From assembly GCA_012656075.1 (NCBI GenBank), contig JAAKBF010000233.1:310001-374000 (forward strand): a stretch of DNA of 64,000 bases, given 5' to 3'. Of this stretch, positions 33,850-46,015 are shown in pieces. The notes under the pieces were generated by a model, which saw only the letters and a program-made list of their open reading frames with translations, did not search any database and had not been told where the DNA came from. The stretch comes from Phytophthora hibernalis. Its lineage: Eukaryota > Oomycota > Peronosporomycetes > Peronosporales > Peronosporaceae. The first letter of the stretch is position 1. Each line of letters begins with the position of its first letter. Made by a program: the position numbers and the translations under genes.

Positions 33850-36800
33850 TCAAGAATGAGTAGAACCATTCTCGCTTCTGACAACTCCTGCAGATACGCA
33901 GTAGCCGTTGCTACCGGAGGGAGCACCCCTCGAAGCACGGTGCAGAACTGAGCCCAGCTCCGCCTCAAGCTGAAGCTCGCGCGCGACGCTCTCGCTCAGC
34001 AGCTGCTCCAGGTACTTAATGCGGCTCTGTTCGGGCGCCAACAGCAATGCCTCACGGATGTTACGTCCCTGAGCACGCTGCCGCGTACGTTCCTCGACTC
34101 CACGATGATACCGGTTAATGATCGCCTCCTCCAGAGGGGACCGACTCTCGGCAGACGCAGAGCTTTCTGAGTCGGCTTCGCTACTTACAGGCGTCGTCAT
34201 ATTCAGCTCGTCCGGTGTCAATGTAGATGAGCCGTCATACCGCGCTGTGACGCTGGGTGAGATCTCGAAATCATCGTCGTCGCTCATATCTGAGCAGTCT
34301 GACAGCGTCTTCGTTCGGAACTCATCAAAGTCGTGTATCACGTCAATGTCCAGTTCCGCCTTGTCTTCAAGACCTCCCCCGATAGGCATCACGGATGGGG
34401 AGTCGAGTACGCTGCCACCACGAGGACTGTCATCCTCGGCCGAGCCATCGTCTTGCTTCTCCACCGGGTCCATGAACTCCATGTAATCCGGGTGACTTTC
34501 CGGATCCCACCGGAAGAACATACCATCCCACAGCACAACACGCTTCAAGTTTGCTCGCGGATACAGAACACGGTTCGTTGGTCGGTACAAGGGATTCTTG
34601 TAGGGCCCTGGGTTCTCCAGCACAGGCGTCCAGACAGACTCCGTGCGCTCCCACACCTTGTCCAGCACACGCTCACGCTCGGAGTTGTACAAGAACGTAC
34701 CATACAGACCAGAGATGAGAGAATCCGCAATGTGCAGCAAGAACTTCTCGTTGAACTCGAAGCATGTCGGGAACTGCCGCGTCATCTGCCACACGCAGTC
34801 CAAAACTGCATCATGACAGGCGATCGCTCATTCGGTTGGTCAGTGATATCCTTGCCAACACCAATGCGATCCGCGAATTTGTGTCCGAAAGAGCACCACT
34901 CCTTCTCCACGAGGCTCGCGAAACCGCGAATACTACGGTAGTACGGGTCCAGGATAAGCTGCGCCAAGGCCACTAACTGCGGAGTGCGATCCCAGCCGTC
35001 ACTACAGTGCACCAGCACCGAGGCACCGTCTTCATGGAGCACCTCTGCCACTCTACGGGCACCCGACAACACACGCATTACGTGCTTCAGCCACCGAGTG
35101 TCTGCACAAAAGAAACAGTGCAAAACAATGTAAGTATATGCGCATTTGCACCGATCCATCATTGCAAAAACTTACTCTCAAGGCGATTGTGGTAGTGCTT
35201 GTCACCATCTTCGACGCTGCTAGGACTAACCAAGGCTGTATCAACACAAATGCAATAAAATTGTGAGTCACTATAGCAATCAGCATTCCATGAACCTTGT
35301 CTTGAACGTACACTTCAGCGAATCCAAGGACTCGCGCATCTTGTGAATGTTGGCGATACCCATGAATTCAATGGTCGCATTGTCGTAATGCTGCGAATTC
35401 TCCACACCTACGCCAGCAACAAAACATCACGCCGTTAGCAACCGAGCCCAGGCCATTGCAATATTATGCTTCCACATCATACCTTTTCCCTTTAACCGGT
35501 TTCCCTTGGTTGCGATAGGCTTACGCGCGTCGATAATGTGAAGTGGGGGCGACATGTTGGAGCTGTTTTTGTTCGCAGAATCACGGTATGCGCGCAGAAG
35601 TATCCGATCAGGCTCGGATCGATTGCCCGCCATGCCGTAGTTAGGTTGGCTGGAGCGGGACAACACGCTTTTGTTCACAGGGTGGCGCCACACGACAACA
35701 GGCAGGCGCGCGCGTGATCGGAAGCGAGCTGACTGCACTAGCTGCTCCTCTGACATAAGCGACGGCACCACCATGAGCTGAGGGTACGTGGGGCTGAAGC
35801 GGAACTTAGAATTCTTGAGAAGTCGCCACGTGATCACGCCTTCCTCTTCCTGTTGTTTCTTTGCTGAAAGAAAGCCGAGGCGCTGGTACTCTGCAAAAGG
35901 CGAGTAGACGAACCAACCATTGTGCTTTTCAGAAAGAGCGCCACTGCGCTGCTTTGCCTTATGCGTGTGGTAGTCAAACGCAAAAAGCGCGCCGATCATG
36001 TTCGGCGGCTTCATGCGCAACGTGAGCAAGTTGAGCCATCGGTAGTCCGGCGTTGACGGCAGCTGGTCGTACCCCTTCTTGCGCGAGTACGCGTCGTGCA
36101 TGGCAAGCCGCAACGTGCGCAAGTCCTTGCACGTAATGAGCAGCATGAGGCCATCTCGCGTGATCAGGTCAATTGCAGCAAGAGGCAGCTCAAACGAGCC
36201 AAACTTCCACGACGAGTCGTACGGGACGAACGTGATACGGTACGATGTGATCTTCAGCACGCCCTGCACCGCGCGGTCGCTCTGTGACATGACCACCAAG
36301 TTGGTCACGCGCTGGACGTGCTCCAGCACTGTCTCGCCGGGTAGCAGCTGGAAGTGGTCGCTCACCATTGAGTCCCGCAGCTTAGAGCGCTCAAAAGTGC
36401 TCGACACGGTGGATGCCGTCTCGTCAATCACCTCTGTAGGTACACGAGAGGGCGTGGCAGCTGAAGGTGGCTTCTTGTTGTACATGACCTTTCCCTGCTC
36501 GAGCGCTTGCACGAAGTTGGCGCGGTCCTCCGTGCTGTAGAACGTGATCTTCTTGTTGACGCTGGAGTTGCCGGTCTGGATCTTGAGCTGCATGCCCAGT
36601 CTAGACTGGGGCTTGGCCGTCACAGCGGCGCAGCTGTACTCCTCGCGCTGGTCGTGGGCCGACAGGAAGTATAGCATGCGCTCGTCCACGTCCACCTGCA
36701 GCTGGATGCTCGCACGCTTGCTGCCGAGCTTCTCCAGCACGCTGTCGCTCTTCTTGACGGTGAACGTGAACAGCGTCACGTCCGACAGAGGGGCGGCGGT

Positions 36801-37441
36801 GGCGTTGCGGCCGAAGCCGAACACGTTGCTCGTGTGCGTGGAGCGGCTGCGGCCGTTCTCGCCCAGGAAGTTGCCGGCGTCACTGAGCGAGTCCGCGGCG
36901 CGCGTACATGCTGTTGCTCTGTGCGTAGCTGCCCAGGAGCTCCTGCCGGGGATGTCCATGTTGTACCGTGGGCTGGGCGCTCTCGCCTCCATACTCACAG
37001 TATCGGTAGTGTCCACCACGAGGTCCCTAGCCCCAGGCGGAGCGGTACTCGCCCACATGTGCGGACTGGGAGGACCCGTGGACAGGAACTTGCCGTTGGA
37101 AACGTCCCCGACGGCGGCGTGGACGTCTTCCGTCGCGCGCGCCGCGGACTGAGGCCGTGCGAGGCCGAGAAGTTGGTGGTGGAGCGAGAGTTCTGTCTCA
37201 GTGGCATCGATACGCTCGCGGACAGCGCCGCGGGTGCTGCAGGCGGCGGGGACTCGCCCTCTTCTCCCGGCAGCTTCCCGATGAGTTTCCAGACGTTGGT
37301 GGTGGCCTGACCAGCCTGCGCCAGGTTCTTCTCGGCCTTCAGCAGCTTGTCCAGCGTGGTGGAGTCCATTGTAGACTGGCGCTGGGCCAGGTACGCCTCG
37401 TCCTGCTCCTCGGAGACGCGCTCCGTCGACGTGGCCCGCAT
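33850..37441 (-). CDS. Myotubularin-family phosphoinositide 3-phosphatase
   Basis: Myotubularins remove the 3-phosphate from PI3P and PI(3,5)P2 on endosomes. From the N-terminus: MRATSTERVSEEQDEAYLAQ at 37441; a Ser-rich linker; a region of beta strands (36760-36480) that may be a PH-like fold; the PH-GRAM domain (LLPGETVLEHVQRVTNLVV to LITCKDLRTLRL); and the myotubularin catalytic domain (YRWLNLLTLR, LPVVVWRHP, MGIANIHKMRESL). The Cx5R loop HCSDGWDRT lies near 35005, so the enzyme should be active. Introns are clear at 35482-35408 and before DTRWLKHV, and others lie near 35300 and 34800. A one-base correction is needed near 37120. The C-terminus holds a short coiled coil (KYLEQLLSESVARELQLEAEL). 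Confidence 0.88.
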
Positions 37442-38797
37442 GCGGAATGCGGAAAACGGTGCTTGTGCTTGTGGGGAACTTGCTCGTGGTGGAGGGTTTC
37501 AGTAGGGAGATTACAGTGAATGGCAATTTAGAGAATGACCTGATATATCCGAGTTTGACGGGGTTTCCATTTTTGATAAGTTGGACGTGTGTTTTGTGAA
37601 GCTTAATTATAATAACTTATAAATATAGAAGATGACAGGCAATTAGTTGAAAGGTGGATATCATGGGCGGCACGTACTGTACTGCAGACGTCCGATTGAC
37701 GGGGGCAGAGGGGGCCGATACTGGAGTCAAGCTTATTGGGAGATGGGGCGCGAGAGCTGACGACAGCTCACTTGCCTTTGCCCGCTCGCTTTCGCCGAAA
37801 AGCGCGAGAAAATAATCCGCGCGAGGTTGAGGCGGGCAATGCAGTTGCTTTTTGAAGCATGCACCTTCAGGAGGTCAAAGAGACTGCAGTTTAGAGCAAA
37901 AGTGGGCGAATGCAGGTTCGCCCAGATTCATCGCCATGGGCGACTGGTTTGGTACAGCAGCACGAGCTGGTTTGCCCCGAAAGGGTGTTTATGTACTGAA
38001 AGCCTGTCGATGGCAGAGTGCACTCATCATGTGGCAACTGCAGGTTGTTGTAAGAACTGCATACAGAATCATACCAAGCTGTTGTTGCTTGTGCGCGCCA
38101 TCGCTAAAACCGAAAGTGTTTGTCCGTAGCAATTTCATTTCAACGGACAAAATCGCTAAGCTTAGTGTGCACGTATACATGCTTGTGTTTTCATGCATCG
38201 TGAGCTCCAAGTTCCAAGCTCGCAGTCTGATGCACTATCAAACGTTAGTCACCGTGACCAGCACAGAAGTGCAAACGACAATTGATGCAGACACGGAACC
38301 CGAAATGCAGTTTTCATCAACAAAACGCATTTCCGTTCATGTCCTGGTTGATGAGGTCTGAGCTGACAGCAACTTGCAGCCCTCTCATTTGCATTTTGCT
38401 CGAGGTACCGACACATGCGAGTTCGGAGGCCAAATATTTGATGACGCTGCGTGAAGGTTGATCGGTCAACCTTGGGTTGTACATGTAGGTGCAAGTTGCA
38501 ACACTTCGGTCCTACCTTGGGCCAGTACAGCGGAAGTAAAATGAAACACTTGTCATCATCAATCGTGTCTTCGTTTCAGTTCTCGCAGCAAACAAGCACA
38601 TCGAAAAACTCGTTGAGAGGGAGCGCAAATTTGAAGAGACAAACCGCAGCAGGAGACGAGACTCTCACTGCGTTGCTTGGTTCAAAAAGCCACGTACAGA
38701 TTTCTGGAAATGCGACTCGTAAAATCTATCGCTGTAGATCTTACGGCGCGAGTGGCTGGGCTCATTACACGAAAGCCATCAGGCTGCATGCACTTGC
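37442..38797. other. No gene recognised (1.35 kb)
   Basis: Open frames here (for example 37852-38361 plus) have poor codon use and no domain. The part near 37442-37560 is presumably the promoter and 5' leader of the myotubularin gene. I see no repeats with clear ends. Confidence 0.4.
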
Positions 38798-39778
38798 TTA
38801 CAGCGCCGAGGCGCCCACGACAGGGTTGACGAGCTTGCCGATGCGTTCGATCTCGATCTCCACCATGTCGCCGGGAGCAAGGTAAAGTGGCGGGTTGCGA
38901 GCGACACCGACACCCTGAACAAGAAACACACAAAGCACAGTTAAGACACCTGCACAACAAAAACTGCACCATTGCAGTCCCTCACCTCGGGGTTCCCGTG
39001 AGGATGAGCGTGCCCTTGGGCAGTGTGCAATCCTGCGAGCTGGCTGATCAGCTTCGCGACGGAGAAGATCATGTCGCCCGTGTTGGACTTCTGAACCTGT
39101 TCGCCGTTCAGGTACGTGGCGATCTCGAGCGTCTGTGGGTCGGAGATGACCTCGGGGGTCACGAGCACGGGGCCCAGCGGACAGAAGGTGTCGAAGGTCT
39201 TGGCGCGGCACCACTGGCCGCCTCCTTCTTGCCCTGCCAGCGACGAGCCGAGATGTCGTTGGCGCACGTGTAGCCGCCGACGAAGCTCAGCGCCTCGTGC
39301 TCCGTCACGTTGCAGCAGGCCTCCTTGAGCACAACTGCCAGTTCGCACTCGTAGTCGACCTCGGGCGGGTCAGACGCCACGCGGGGATCACCACGGGGTC
39401 GTGCGGGTGCTGCAGTGCGTTGACGCCCTTGGTAAAGAGCACGGGGAACTTGGGCTCGGGCATGTTGGTCTCTTTGGCATGTTTGCGGTAGTTGAGGCCG
39501 ATGCCCAGGATCTGAGACGGCACCACGGGCGCCAGCACCTTCTCGATGGTGGCGGTCTCGCCCGTGAATTGCAGACTGCCCAGGGGGTCGTCGTCTTCCA
39601 CTAGCAGCGCAGTGGACCCGTCGTCCGTACGCTGGCCGCAGCGGATGGCACCGTTCTCGTCCACGAAGCGCGTGAGCGCTGTGGCTCTGGACGACGAGGA
39701 GCGGCGTGGGGTTGTTAAGCTCATGGTGCGCAGCGCGAGGCGACTTCGGGGACTGGATACGAGGCGCAGTAGCAGCAT
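38798..39778 (-). CDS. Fumarylacetoacetate hydrolase-family protein (FAHD1-like)
   Basis: FAH-fold enzymes hydrolyse or decarboxylate acyl-pyruvates and oxaloacetate. Blocks in order: QILGIGLNYRKHAKE and FPVLFTKGVNAL; PPEVDYECELAVVL with the metal-binding ExE; YTCANDISAR; TFDTFCPLGPVLV; GDMIFSVAKLISQL; TLPKGTLILTGTP; APGDMVEIEIERIG. The start MLLLRLVSSPRSRLALR at 39778 looks like a mitochondrial presequence. Met at 39724 (MSLTTPRR) would give a cytosolic form. One intron (GTGAGG...TTCAG, near 38985-38920) fits. One-base shifts are needed near 39390, 39225 and 39020. All metal ligands appear present. Confidence 0.83.
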
Positions 39779-39929
39779 CACTCGGCTATGTTTTCGTAGA
39801 CTGTCTATGCGGGTTATATGTAGGGTTACGTAGTGTACACAATAGTGTGTGGATACCATAACCTGCAAGTTGAAGTTGCCTTTTTGACTGACTCACTGTT
39901 GGGGACGTATATTTTGTGATGCTGGACGG

Positions 39930-42070
39930 TTAGAGTTTGGGGTACGACATGTCGGTGAGCACGGAGCACGTGCCCTTATTCTGCGTGCTGCGGCTGATGC
40001 GGACGAAGCCGTCCTCGCCCCAGTCTGTGCCCCACGAGTTCTTGATCTTGATGGTCGTGGCGTCATAACCGACGGCCAACACGGCGTGGTCGACGGTTGT
40101 GGTGTCACAAGCGGTGATGATGCCACTCACGTACTGCTTCCAGGCGCTGTTGTCCGACGCCACGGACACGATCACGGGCTGCTGCTTGACGGCGCTCAGG
40201 AAAGCGCTCTCGTCGCCCGTGGGGATCTGAACGATCTCGGTGATGCCGGACTTGGTCGGGGTGCATGAATTCGCGCACGCGGCAGCAGTGCCACCGCCCA
40301 CGGAAGTGTAAGGGTAGCTGCTCTTCGTACAGACGCCGTTGTCACGAACGTACTCCATTGCGTACACGGGGGCGCCGCCGTTGCAACCGAAGTCCTTGGT
40401 ATCGCAACTCACAAGCTGCTGCTCCGAGTATGAGGGCGCCTTCTTGTCGCCGTTGGCAATGCACTGAGCGGCTTCCAACGCGGCGACAGTCGCAAACGCC
40501 CAGCAACTGCCGCATTGGCCCTGCAGACCGGGAGGGTTGACACAAGCCGAGGTGCTCCAGTCCACCGAATCCGAGTCCGAGTCGCCTGCAGCCTTCGTGT
40601 CTGTGACCTTGGTCTCAGTGGCTGTAGATTTCTTCTTAGTTGCGGGGGCTGTCGGGGCTGGAGCTGCTGTAGCCGGGATCGGAGCCGCAGTAACTGGGGC
40701 CTTGGTAGCAGGCACAGGAGCGGGAGTAGGAGGTACTGGAGCCTCAGTTGCAACTGGGGCAGGATCCACTGGAGCAGGAGCTTCCGTTGCAACTGGGGCA
40801 GGATCCACTGGAGCAGGAGCTTCCGTTGCAACTGGGGCAGGATCCACTGGAGCAGGAGGTTGCGTCGCAGGAGTCGTCGGCACTTCATTTGCGCTGTCTG
40901 AGCTGGGCGGCTGGGTCCAAGACTGTGAGTTCCATTCTGAGTTTGCTGACTGCGAGTTCCATTGCCAGTTTGATGACCCTGCGCTGGGCTGCTGGGTCCA
41001 CTGCTGCGAGTTCGATGATCCCGACGGTTGTGTCGACTGGGAATTTGATGATCCAGCGGCCGAGCCTCCTGTATTCCACGACCAGGTATTGCCACTCCAC
41101 CAGGTGTTGCCATTATTGCCGTTGCTCCCCACCAGTTCCAGGACTGCGTGCTGGTTCCGCCGTTACTCCCACCGGACACCGTACCAACCTGTGAGTTGTC
41201 ACCTGGGGAGACATTGTTAAAGTTGTACCCCTCGCTTGTGTCGTCTCCGTCGTCGTCAGTAGTGGTGGTTTGACTCTGGTAAGTTTGCTGGGAAGTCTTC
41301 GTGTAGGTGTCCGAGGTGCTTTGGAAGCTCTTGTCGGAATCTGTGCTGTAATCACCGCCGTTGAACGCATACTGACTTTTTCCGGAAGTTCGCAATCGGC
41401 GCACTGCAGCGATAACTAGGGGCCCCTCTGTCGCCGGGGCCCATGTCTTCTTCTCTTTCTCCTTCTCCTTATCATCACTTTTATTCTTGCTGTTGCTGTT
41501 GCTGTCGGTGTTGCCCTTGCTGTTGCTGTCGGTGTTGCCCTTGCTGTTACTGTTAACGTTAGTATTGGAAACGATGTTGGATTCGTTCGATGCCGGAGTG
41601 TCATTTTCGTTTTCAGACAGCGTCTGGGTTGTCGGTGATGGCGTATCCGGCGACGGTGTGTCCTTCTCGTCGTCCCCGCCAACGTGCGAGTTGGACAGGA
41701 AGGTCTTGAACTCGTCCATTGTCATAAGCGTAAACGGACCGTCCGTGCCGAACTCGGCCATCGGGTTCGCCTCACGCGCCTCGTAAATCTGTTCCTTGGT
41801 CAGGTAGAATCGCTGGCGCTGGTCCTCCATCTCATCGTCCAAACTGCGAGACTCGGCGACTGGTATCCATCCCTTCTTCGCTCCCTTGGGCCCGTAATCC
41901 TTCAGCCATGCGTCCAGCTCAGTTGAGACTGCCTCCTTCTCCTCTAAGTAGCGGTGATACTTAGACACGATAGCTGCGTGCATCGGTCGTGCATCGGCGA
42001 CGTTCAGCATCCCGACCGCTACGACAGCCACCGCTAACGCGACCGTGGCGGTCGACACTCGAGGCTTCAT
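39930..42070 (-). CDS. Secreted papain-like cysteine protease, copy 1
   Basis: A C1A peptidase, oriented opposite to the other three copies. It begins with a signal peptide (VALAVAVVAVGMLNVADA), then an I29-like inhibitor region (KGWIPVAESRSLDDEMEDQRQRF to MTMDEFKTFL). Next come an Asn/Ser/Lys repeat tract (about 41580-41480), an RRLR tetrapeptide (41390-41401), Gln/Ser/Trp-rich sequence, and a 13-residue Pro/Ala/Val repeat, about three copies at 40745-40865. The mature domain has oxyanion Gln and nucleophile Cys in QGQCGSCWAF, His in VDHAVLAVGYD and Asn in KNSWGTDWGEDG. A one-base shift near 41128 in a G run joins the two halves. The Cys-rich CNGGAPVYAMEY block is family-typical. Confidence 0.9.
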
Positions 42071-42139
42071 GTCCTTCCTTGCTAAGCAAGTGCTGTGTGT
42101 CGTTCCCTGTTTCCAGTTCCGCTGTGTCCGCGACACAGC

Positions 42140-42155
42140 AAGTTTGGGAATGTGT
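42140..42155 (-). promoter_or_regulatory. Possible core promoter of protease copy 1
   Basis: On the minus strand the sequence reads ACACATTCCCAAACTT, about 70-85 nt ahead of the ATG. It partly matches the oomycete initiator-plus-flanking element (GCTCATTYYNCAWTTT), with several mismatches. Confidence 0.25.
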
Positions 42156-42259
42156 AGAAGCGACCAGAGAGATCGGTCTGCGATTGTGATTTAGCCCAGG
42201 ATCGGCTCTGGAGCTGGATGAAGTCTCCACTGGAGATGCAATTGGGCCAGAGACTTGCA

Positions 42260-43796
42260 CTTATTATACGTGTAGTTGTACCTAGTTGCCTTCGGCTCGA
42301 CCTATTGTCGGCATGATGAACATGTAGCAACTTGGACTTGGCACCTGCTGCCTTGCGATTTTAATCGTAAAATGCCTTGGCTGTGGCTAACGTTCGAACA
42401 GCCAACGGACACCAGCAGCAGACCAGAGTCGCACTCGAGTCCCATCGTGGACCAGCAGCAACATCTGGGACAGCAGAAGTGGAAATGGCTTACATTATCA
42501 TCTTCTACGAGCGCTTTACATAGTGATATTATGCATGCATATTGGATGTGAACTTACTGTACAATTTAAAAACAAAGACTCTGTCAAACACAATATTGTG
42601 TCGAGCCTTTGCCATTCGTGACGATGATCCTCCTTGACCCGAGATGTCGATTCCTTCCAGTCCCGAGACTTGAAATCGGTGAAGTCCGTCAGCACTTACA
42701 GCGCGATGTGATTCTGCGAAGCTTGAGGACCGATGGTATCGGGCTTCTGAATACTTCGTAGTTTGTTTCGCTTGAAGCCACACAAATCTCCGGTCTGATT
42801 TTTAACATGTAAGCTTCCCCTCGTGGTCAGCAGTTTAGGCTGTGAGGCCGAATTCCAGCAGCTCGTCATGTTGATGAAACTGCAACGCTGACGCTGCACT
42901 GTCCAATTCGTTCGACCGTGAAGCGCGGACGAACGCGCTCGTTTCAACCGGAAGAAGCAAGTGTTGATGCTGGGCCCGAATAGGCCTCTGAGGGCGAGTC
43001 GCTGCTGTTAAATACGTTTTAACAAAAACGGAATTGAGTGACCCAATATTGATGCGAGCACTACTGTACATGTATCCAGCACATGCAGAGTCAACCTCTG
43101 GCAGCACCAGGATAGCTCTGATTGCCAGACGCGTGCCGAGCACCAAGACCGCCGTTAGACTGCGAGTTGATAGCTGCGTCGTCTCAGACTTCTTGCAAAT
43201 GTCTTGCCAGCCACGACTGCTGTCGTACCGGTACGTGCGGCTTGACAGCGTGCACGAAACGATGCTGTTCCTCGCCGAGGATGTTTTCCTTTCCATCTCC
43301 AGCCGGGAATCGTTTCGGTGCCTTCGTGCGGCAGCGTGTGACAACGACGTCAAGTGTCGATCAAGCTGTGGCCGGTGGCGGCTCGCGGGTGGATACAGCT
43401 GATCCATGTCTTCTGATCCATTTTTGGTTGTCTGGCCATCGGCCATCGGCCAGCGGCTGACGGACACTGGCAGTTCCAGAATCTTTGTCAGTTTGGCACA
43501 CTCTATCCATACGAGCTATTAACTGTAATAACAAGTCTTGTTCACCAGTTATTGTCAGCTGGTGGTGCCAATTCGCTTGTCATCTGGCCGCGCGGAAGCA
43601 TGAGGCGGGTGCAAAGTGACCAGATGAGCACGAAAGTCTCCGCTTCTACCTCATCGCTGTCATAGCAATTGCACCACAAAGTAGACCTGACACCAAGTCA
43701 TCCATGGCGCGTCGAAATGGTCTGGGTGCTGCCACTATCTACGCAGGTGCCCAACGCTCCTCTGCATCCCTGCAATCACCTCAAGATCGACGACTT
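42260..43796. other. No gene recognised between protease copies 1 and 2
   Basis: About 1.5 kb between two divergent protease genes. The longest frame (42835-43467, minus, 210 codons) is Ser/Arg-rich with no domain or signal peptide, and a plus-strand frame overlaps it. I treat both as chance. The DNA should hold the promoters of both genes. Confidence 0.35.
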
Positions 43797-43800
43797 CAAT

Positions 43801-43816
43801 GCTCACTCTTTGATTT
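43801..43816 (+). promoter_or_regulatory. Possible core promoter of protease copy 2
   Basis: GCTCACTCTTTGATTT lies 49 bp before the ATG at 43865 and resembles the oomycete core element GCTCATTYYNCAWTTT, with three mismatches. Confidence 0.35.
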
Positions 43817-43864
43817 CTTAGCTACCGGTAGCAGCGAGTCGAACGTAGCGTGAACGACGAGAAA

Positions 43865-45607
43865 ATGCAGTCTTCGGACCGATTCACTTCAGGCCGTGGT
43901 GGTGTCCTCCGGCTCGTCGGCGTCGCGGCCATCGCGGTGGCCGTGTCCGTGGATGGTCGTCAGATGCATGCCGGGATCGACTATCACCGCTACCTGAGCG
44001 AGTGGAACGAGACCAGACAGGAGCTCGATGACTGGAAGGCCAACTTCGGCGACAAGGCCAAGAAGAACGGCTGGATGCCGCCCTCGAGCAGCAACTCTGA
44101 AGAACGCAGCTCCGACGACGAGGAAGAGGACCACCTGCAGCGGTTCTTCATGACCAAGCAGAACATCTCCGCCATCCAGGCGCTCAATCCGAACGCCAAC
44201 TTCTCCACTAACACTCCGTTCACTTTACTAACTAATAACGAGTTCGCCACCTACGTGGGCAAGTCCTACCGCGCTTTCAACGGGTCGTCGGTCGGCAGCA
44301 GCTCCACTACCCGCCGTCTGCGTAGCTGGCACCGGAGCAGCAGCACCAAGAGGTCATATAGCAGCGGGTCTCCGAGCAGCGGTGCCACCTCCAAGACAAC
44401 CACCACAAGTACTAGTAGCGGCGCCCCGAGCAGTGCACAGACCTCAGTTTTGAGCGGCACCTCGAACGGAGACGCAACTTACTCGACGAATAGCGTCAAG
44501 ACTGTCACCACCACTGGTGCGGACGGCAAAAGCAGCACGACCACAAGTACAACCACTTCTTCAGGCCCAGGAACGGATAGCACGACGGTGACTACTTCGT
44601 CGGGATCAGGCACTACCACAGCGTCGAACTTTGGTTTCGGCTCGAGCTTCCCGTCACGCTGGCAGTGGAGCAACGGCTTCAACTTCGGAGGCATGGGGAA
44701 GAACGATTTCAGCCCTGAGACTGTCAAACCTGCCGGAGCTGACTCGAGCTCAATCACGACCAGTGCCCCAATTACGCAGTCGCCCACTACTTCAGCGCCA
44801 ACCACATCGGCTCCGACCACTAGCGCCCCAATTACGCAGTCGCCTACTACTTCAGCGCCAACCACATCGGATCCGACCACTAGCGCCCCAATTACACAGA
44901 CGCCTTCTACGACTTCGCCCGCCAAGTCTTCTGCTTCAACCTCGACGGTGACCGCTACAGATACGGCTTCAAGCTCGGACGAGGTGGACTGGACGGACTC
45001 GAAGTGCATGTCCCCCATCCAGAGCCAGGGTTCGTGCGGTGACTGCTGGGCCTTCTCCACGGCGGCGGCCATCGAGTCAGGACAATGCATCAAGGGCGGC
45101 CAGACGTCTCTCAACAAGTACTCGGAGCAGCAGCTTACAAGTTGTGATACCCAGAACTACGGGTGTTCTGGCGGTGCTCCAGTCTACGCCATGGAGTACG
45201 TTCAAGAAAATGGTCTCTGCACGGAGGATGACTACCCGTACACGTCCTCGGAGGGCACGGCCGCATCGTGCACCAGTTGCTCGGCTGTTAGCACGGGTAT
45301 GACCGGATACGAGACAGTGGATGGAGCGTCAGACCTCGCCACTGTTGTCGCCCAGCAGCCTGTGATCGTGGCAGTGGCGTCGGGCAACAACGCATGGAAG
45401 CAGTACACGGGCGGTGTGATATCTTCGTGCGACACTAGCGATCTCGATCACGCCGTCGTGGTCGTGGGCTACACGGACAGCGAATGGAAGATCCGCAACT
45501 CGTGGGGCGAGGACTGGGGAGAGTCGGGCTACATTCGACTAGAGCGATCGAGTGACAGCACGGGTACTTGCGGCATGTACGGCGACATGTCGTACCCGAC
45601 GTTCTAG
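43865..45607 (+). CDS. Secreted papain-like cysteine protease, copy 2
   Basis: Uninterrupted frame of 580 codons, the only copy needing no correction. Signal peptide (LRLVGVAAIAVAVSVDG), then YHRYLSEWNETRQELDDWKA and the I29-like block (EEEDHLQRFFMTKQNISAIQ to LLTNNEFATYV). RRLR is at 44312-44323 (about residue 150), followed by a Ser/Thr-rich linker of about 230 residues. This holds a 20-residue repeat (SAPITQSPTTSAPTT...) at 44763-44900 that may be O-glycosylated. The papain domain has QGSCGDCWAF (Asp replaces the usual Ser after CG), LDHAVVVVGY and RNSWGEDWGESG. An in-frame GTG at 43850 is not a likely start. Confidence 0.92.
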   Translation: MQSSDRFTSGRGGVLRLVGVAAIAVAVSVDGRQMHAGIDYHRYLSEWNETRQELDDWKANFGDKAKKNGWMPPSSSNSEERSSDDEEEDHLQRFFMTKQNISAIQALNPNANFSTNTPFTLLTNNEFATYVGKSYRAFNGSSVGSSSTTRRLRSWHRSSSTKRSYSSGSPSSGATSKTTTTSTSSGAPSSAQTSVLSGTSNGDATYSTNSVKTVTTTGADGKSSTTTSTTTSSGPGTDSTTVTTSSGSGTTTASNFGFGSSFPSRWQWSNGFNFGGMGKNDFSPETVKPAGADSSSITTSAPITQSPTTSAPTTSAPTTSAPITQSPTTSAPTTSDPTTSAPITQTPSTTSPAKSSASTSTVTATDTASSSDEVDWTDSKCMSPIQSQGSCGDCWAFSTAAAIESGQCIKGGQTSLNKYSEQQLTSCDTQNYGCSGGAPVYAMEYVQENGLCTEDDYPYTSSEGTAASCTSCSAVSTGMTGYETVDGASDLATVVAQQPVIVAVASGNNAWKQYTGGVISSCDTSDLDHAVVVVGYTDSEWKIRNSWGEDWGESGYIRLERSSDSTGTCGMYGDMSYPTF

Positions 45608-46015
45608 ACACTCGGTATGTTGAATGTGGTAGTTTTGCGTAGGAAATGTGTTGGTGTCTTTTTCGACCAACGTGTTGACCAGCCCAACAGGTGGTGTTTG
45701 ATAAGATCTCTTCTCTCCACAAGGTGTGCCACTTGGCGCGCACGTGAGCAAGACCGTGCCTCTGCATTTCACTAATAATACAAGGCTGACAGCACGACTG
45801 AGCGCGTCTTTCCAGGGCTGCTCAGCCACTACCGGTACCAAGCCATACAAGTTGTATGGCGTTGTATTACAACGCTAGCTCCGACTGGAAAGTTCTTGCC
45901 TTGTCCGCGAACTACCAGTAACGCAACCAGTGAACTTCACTGAACGCCTGCCTTCACCTTGGCGAGATCTCACTTGCTTCAGGCAAGTTGAAGACGATAA
46001 AATTGGTCGTTAATC

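Noticed and set aside
40537..41220. 227-codon open frame antisense to protease copy 1
   Set aside because: It follows from the Pro/Ala/Gln repeat linker read on the other strand; no start context or domain.
42835..43467. 210-codon minus-strand frame between proteases
   Set aside because: Ser/Arg-rich, no domain or signal peptide, and overlapped by plus-strand frames of similar length.
44479..45117. 212-codon Val-rich frame antisense to protease copy 2
   Set aside because: Shadow of the Ser/Thr repeat linker; codon use is that of the antisense strand.
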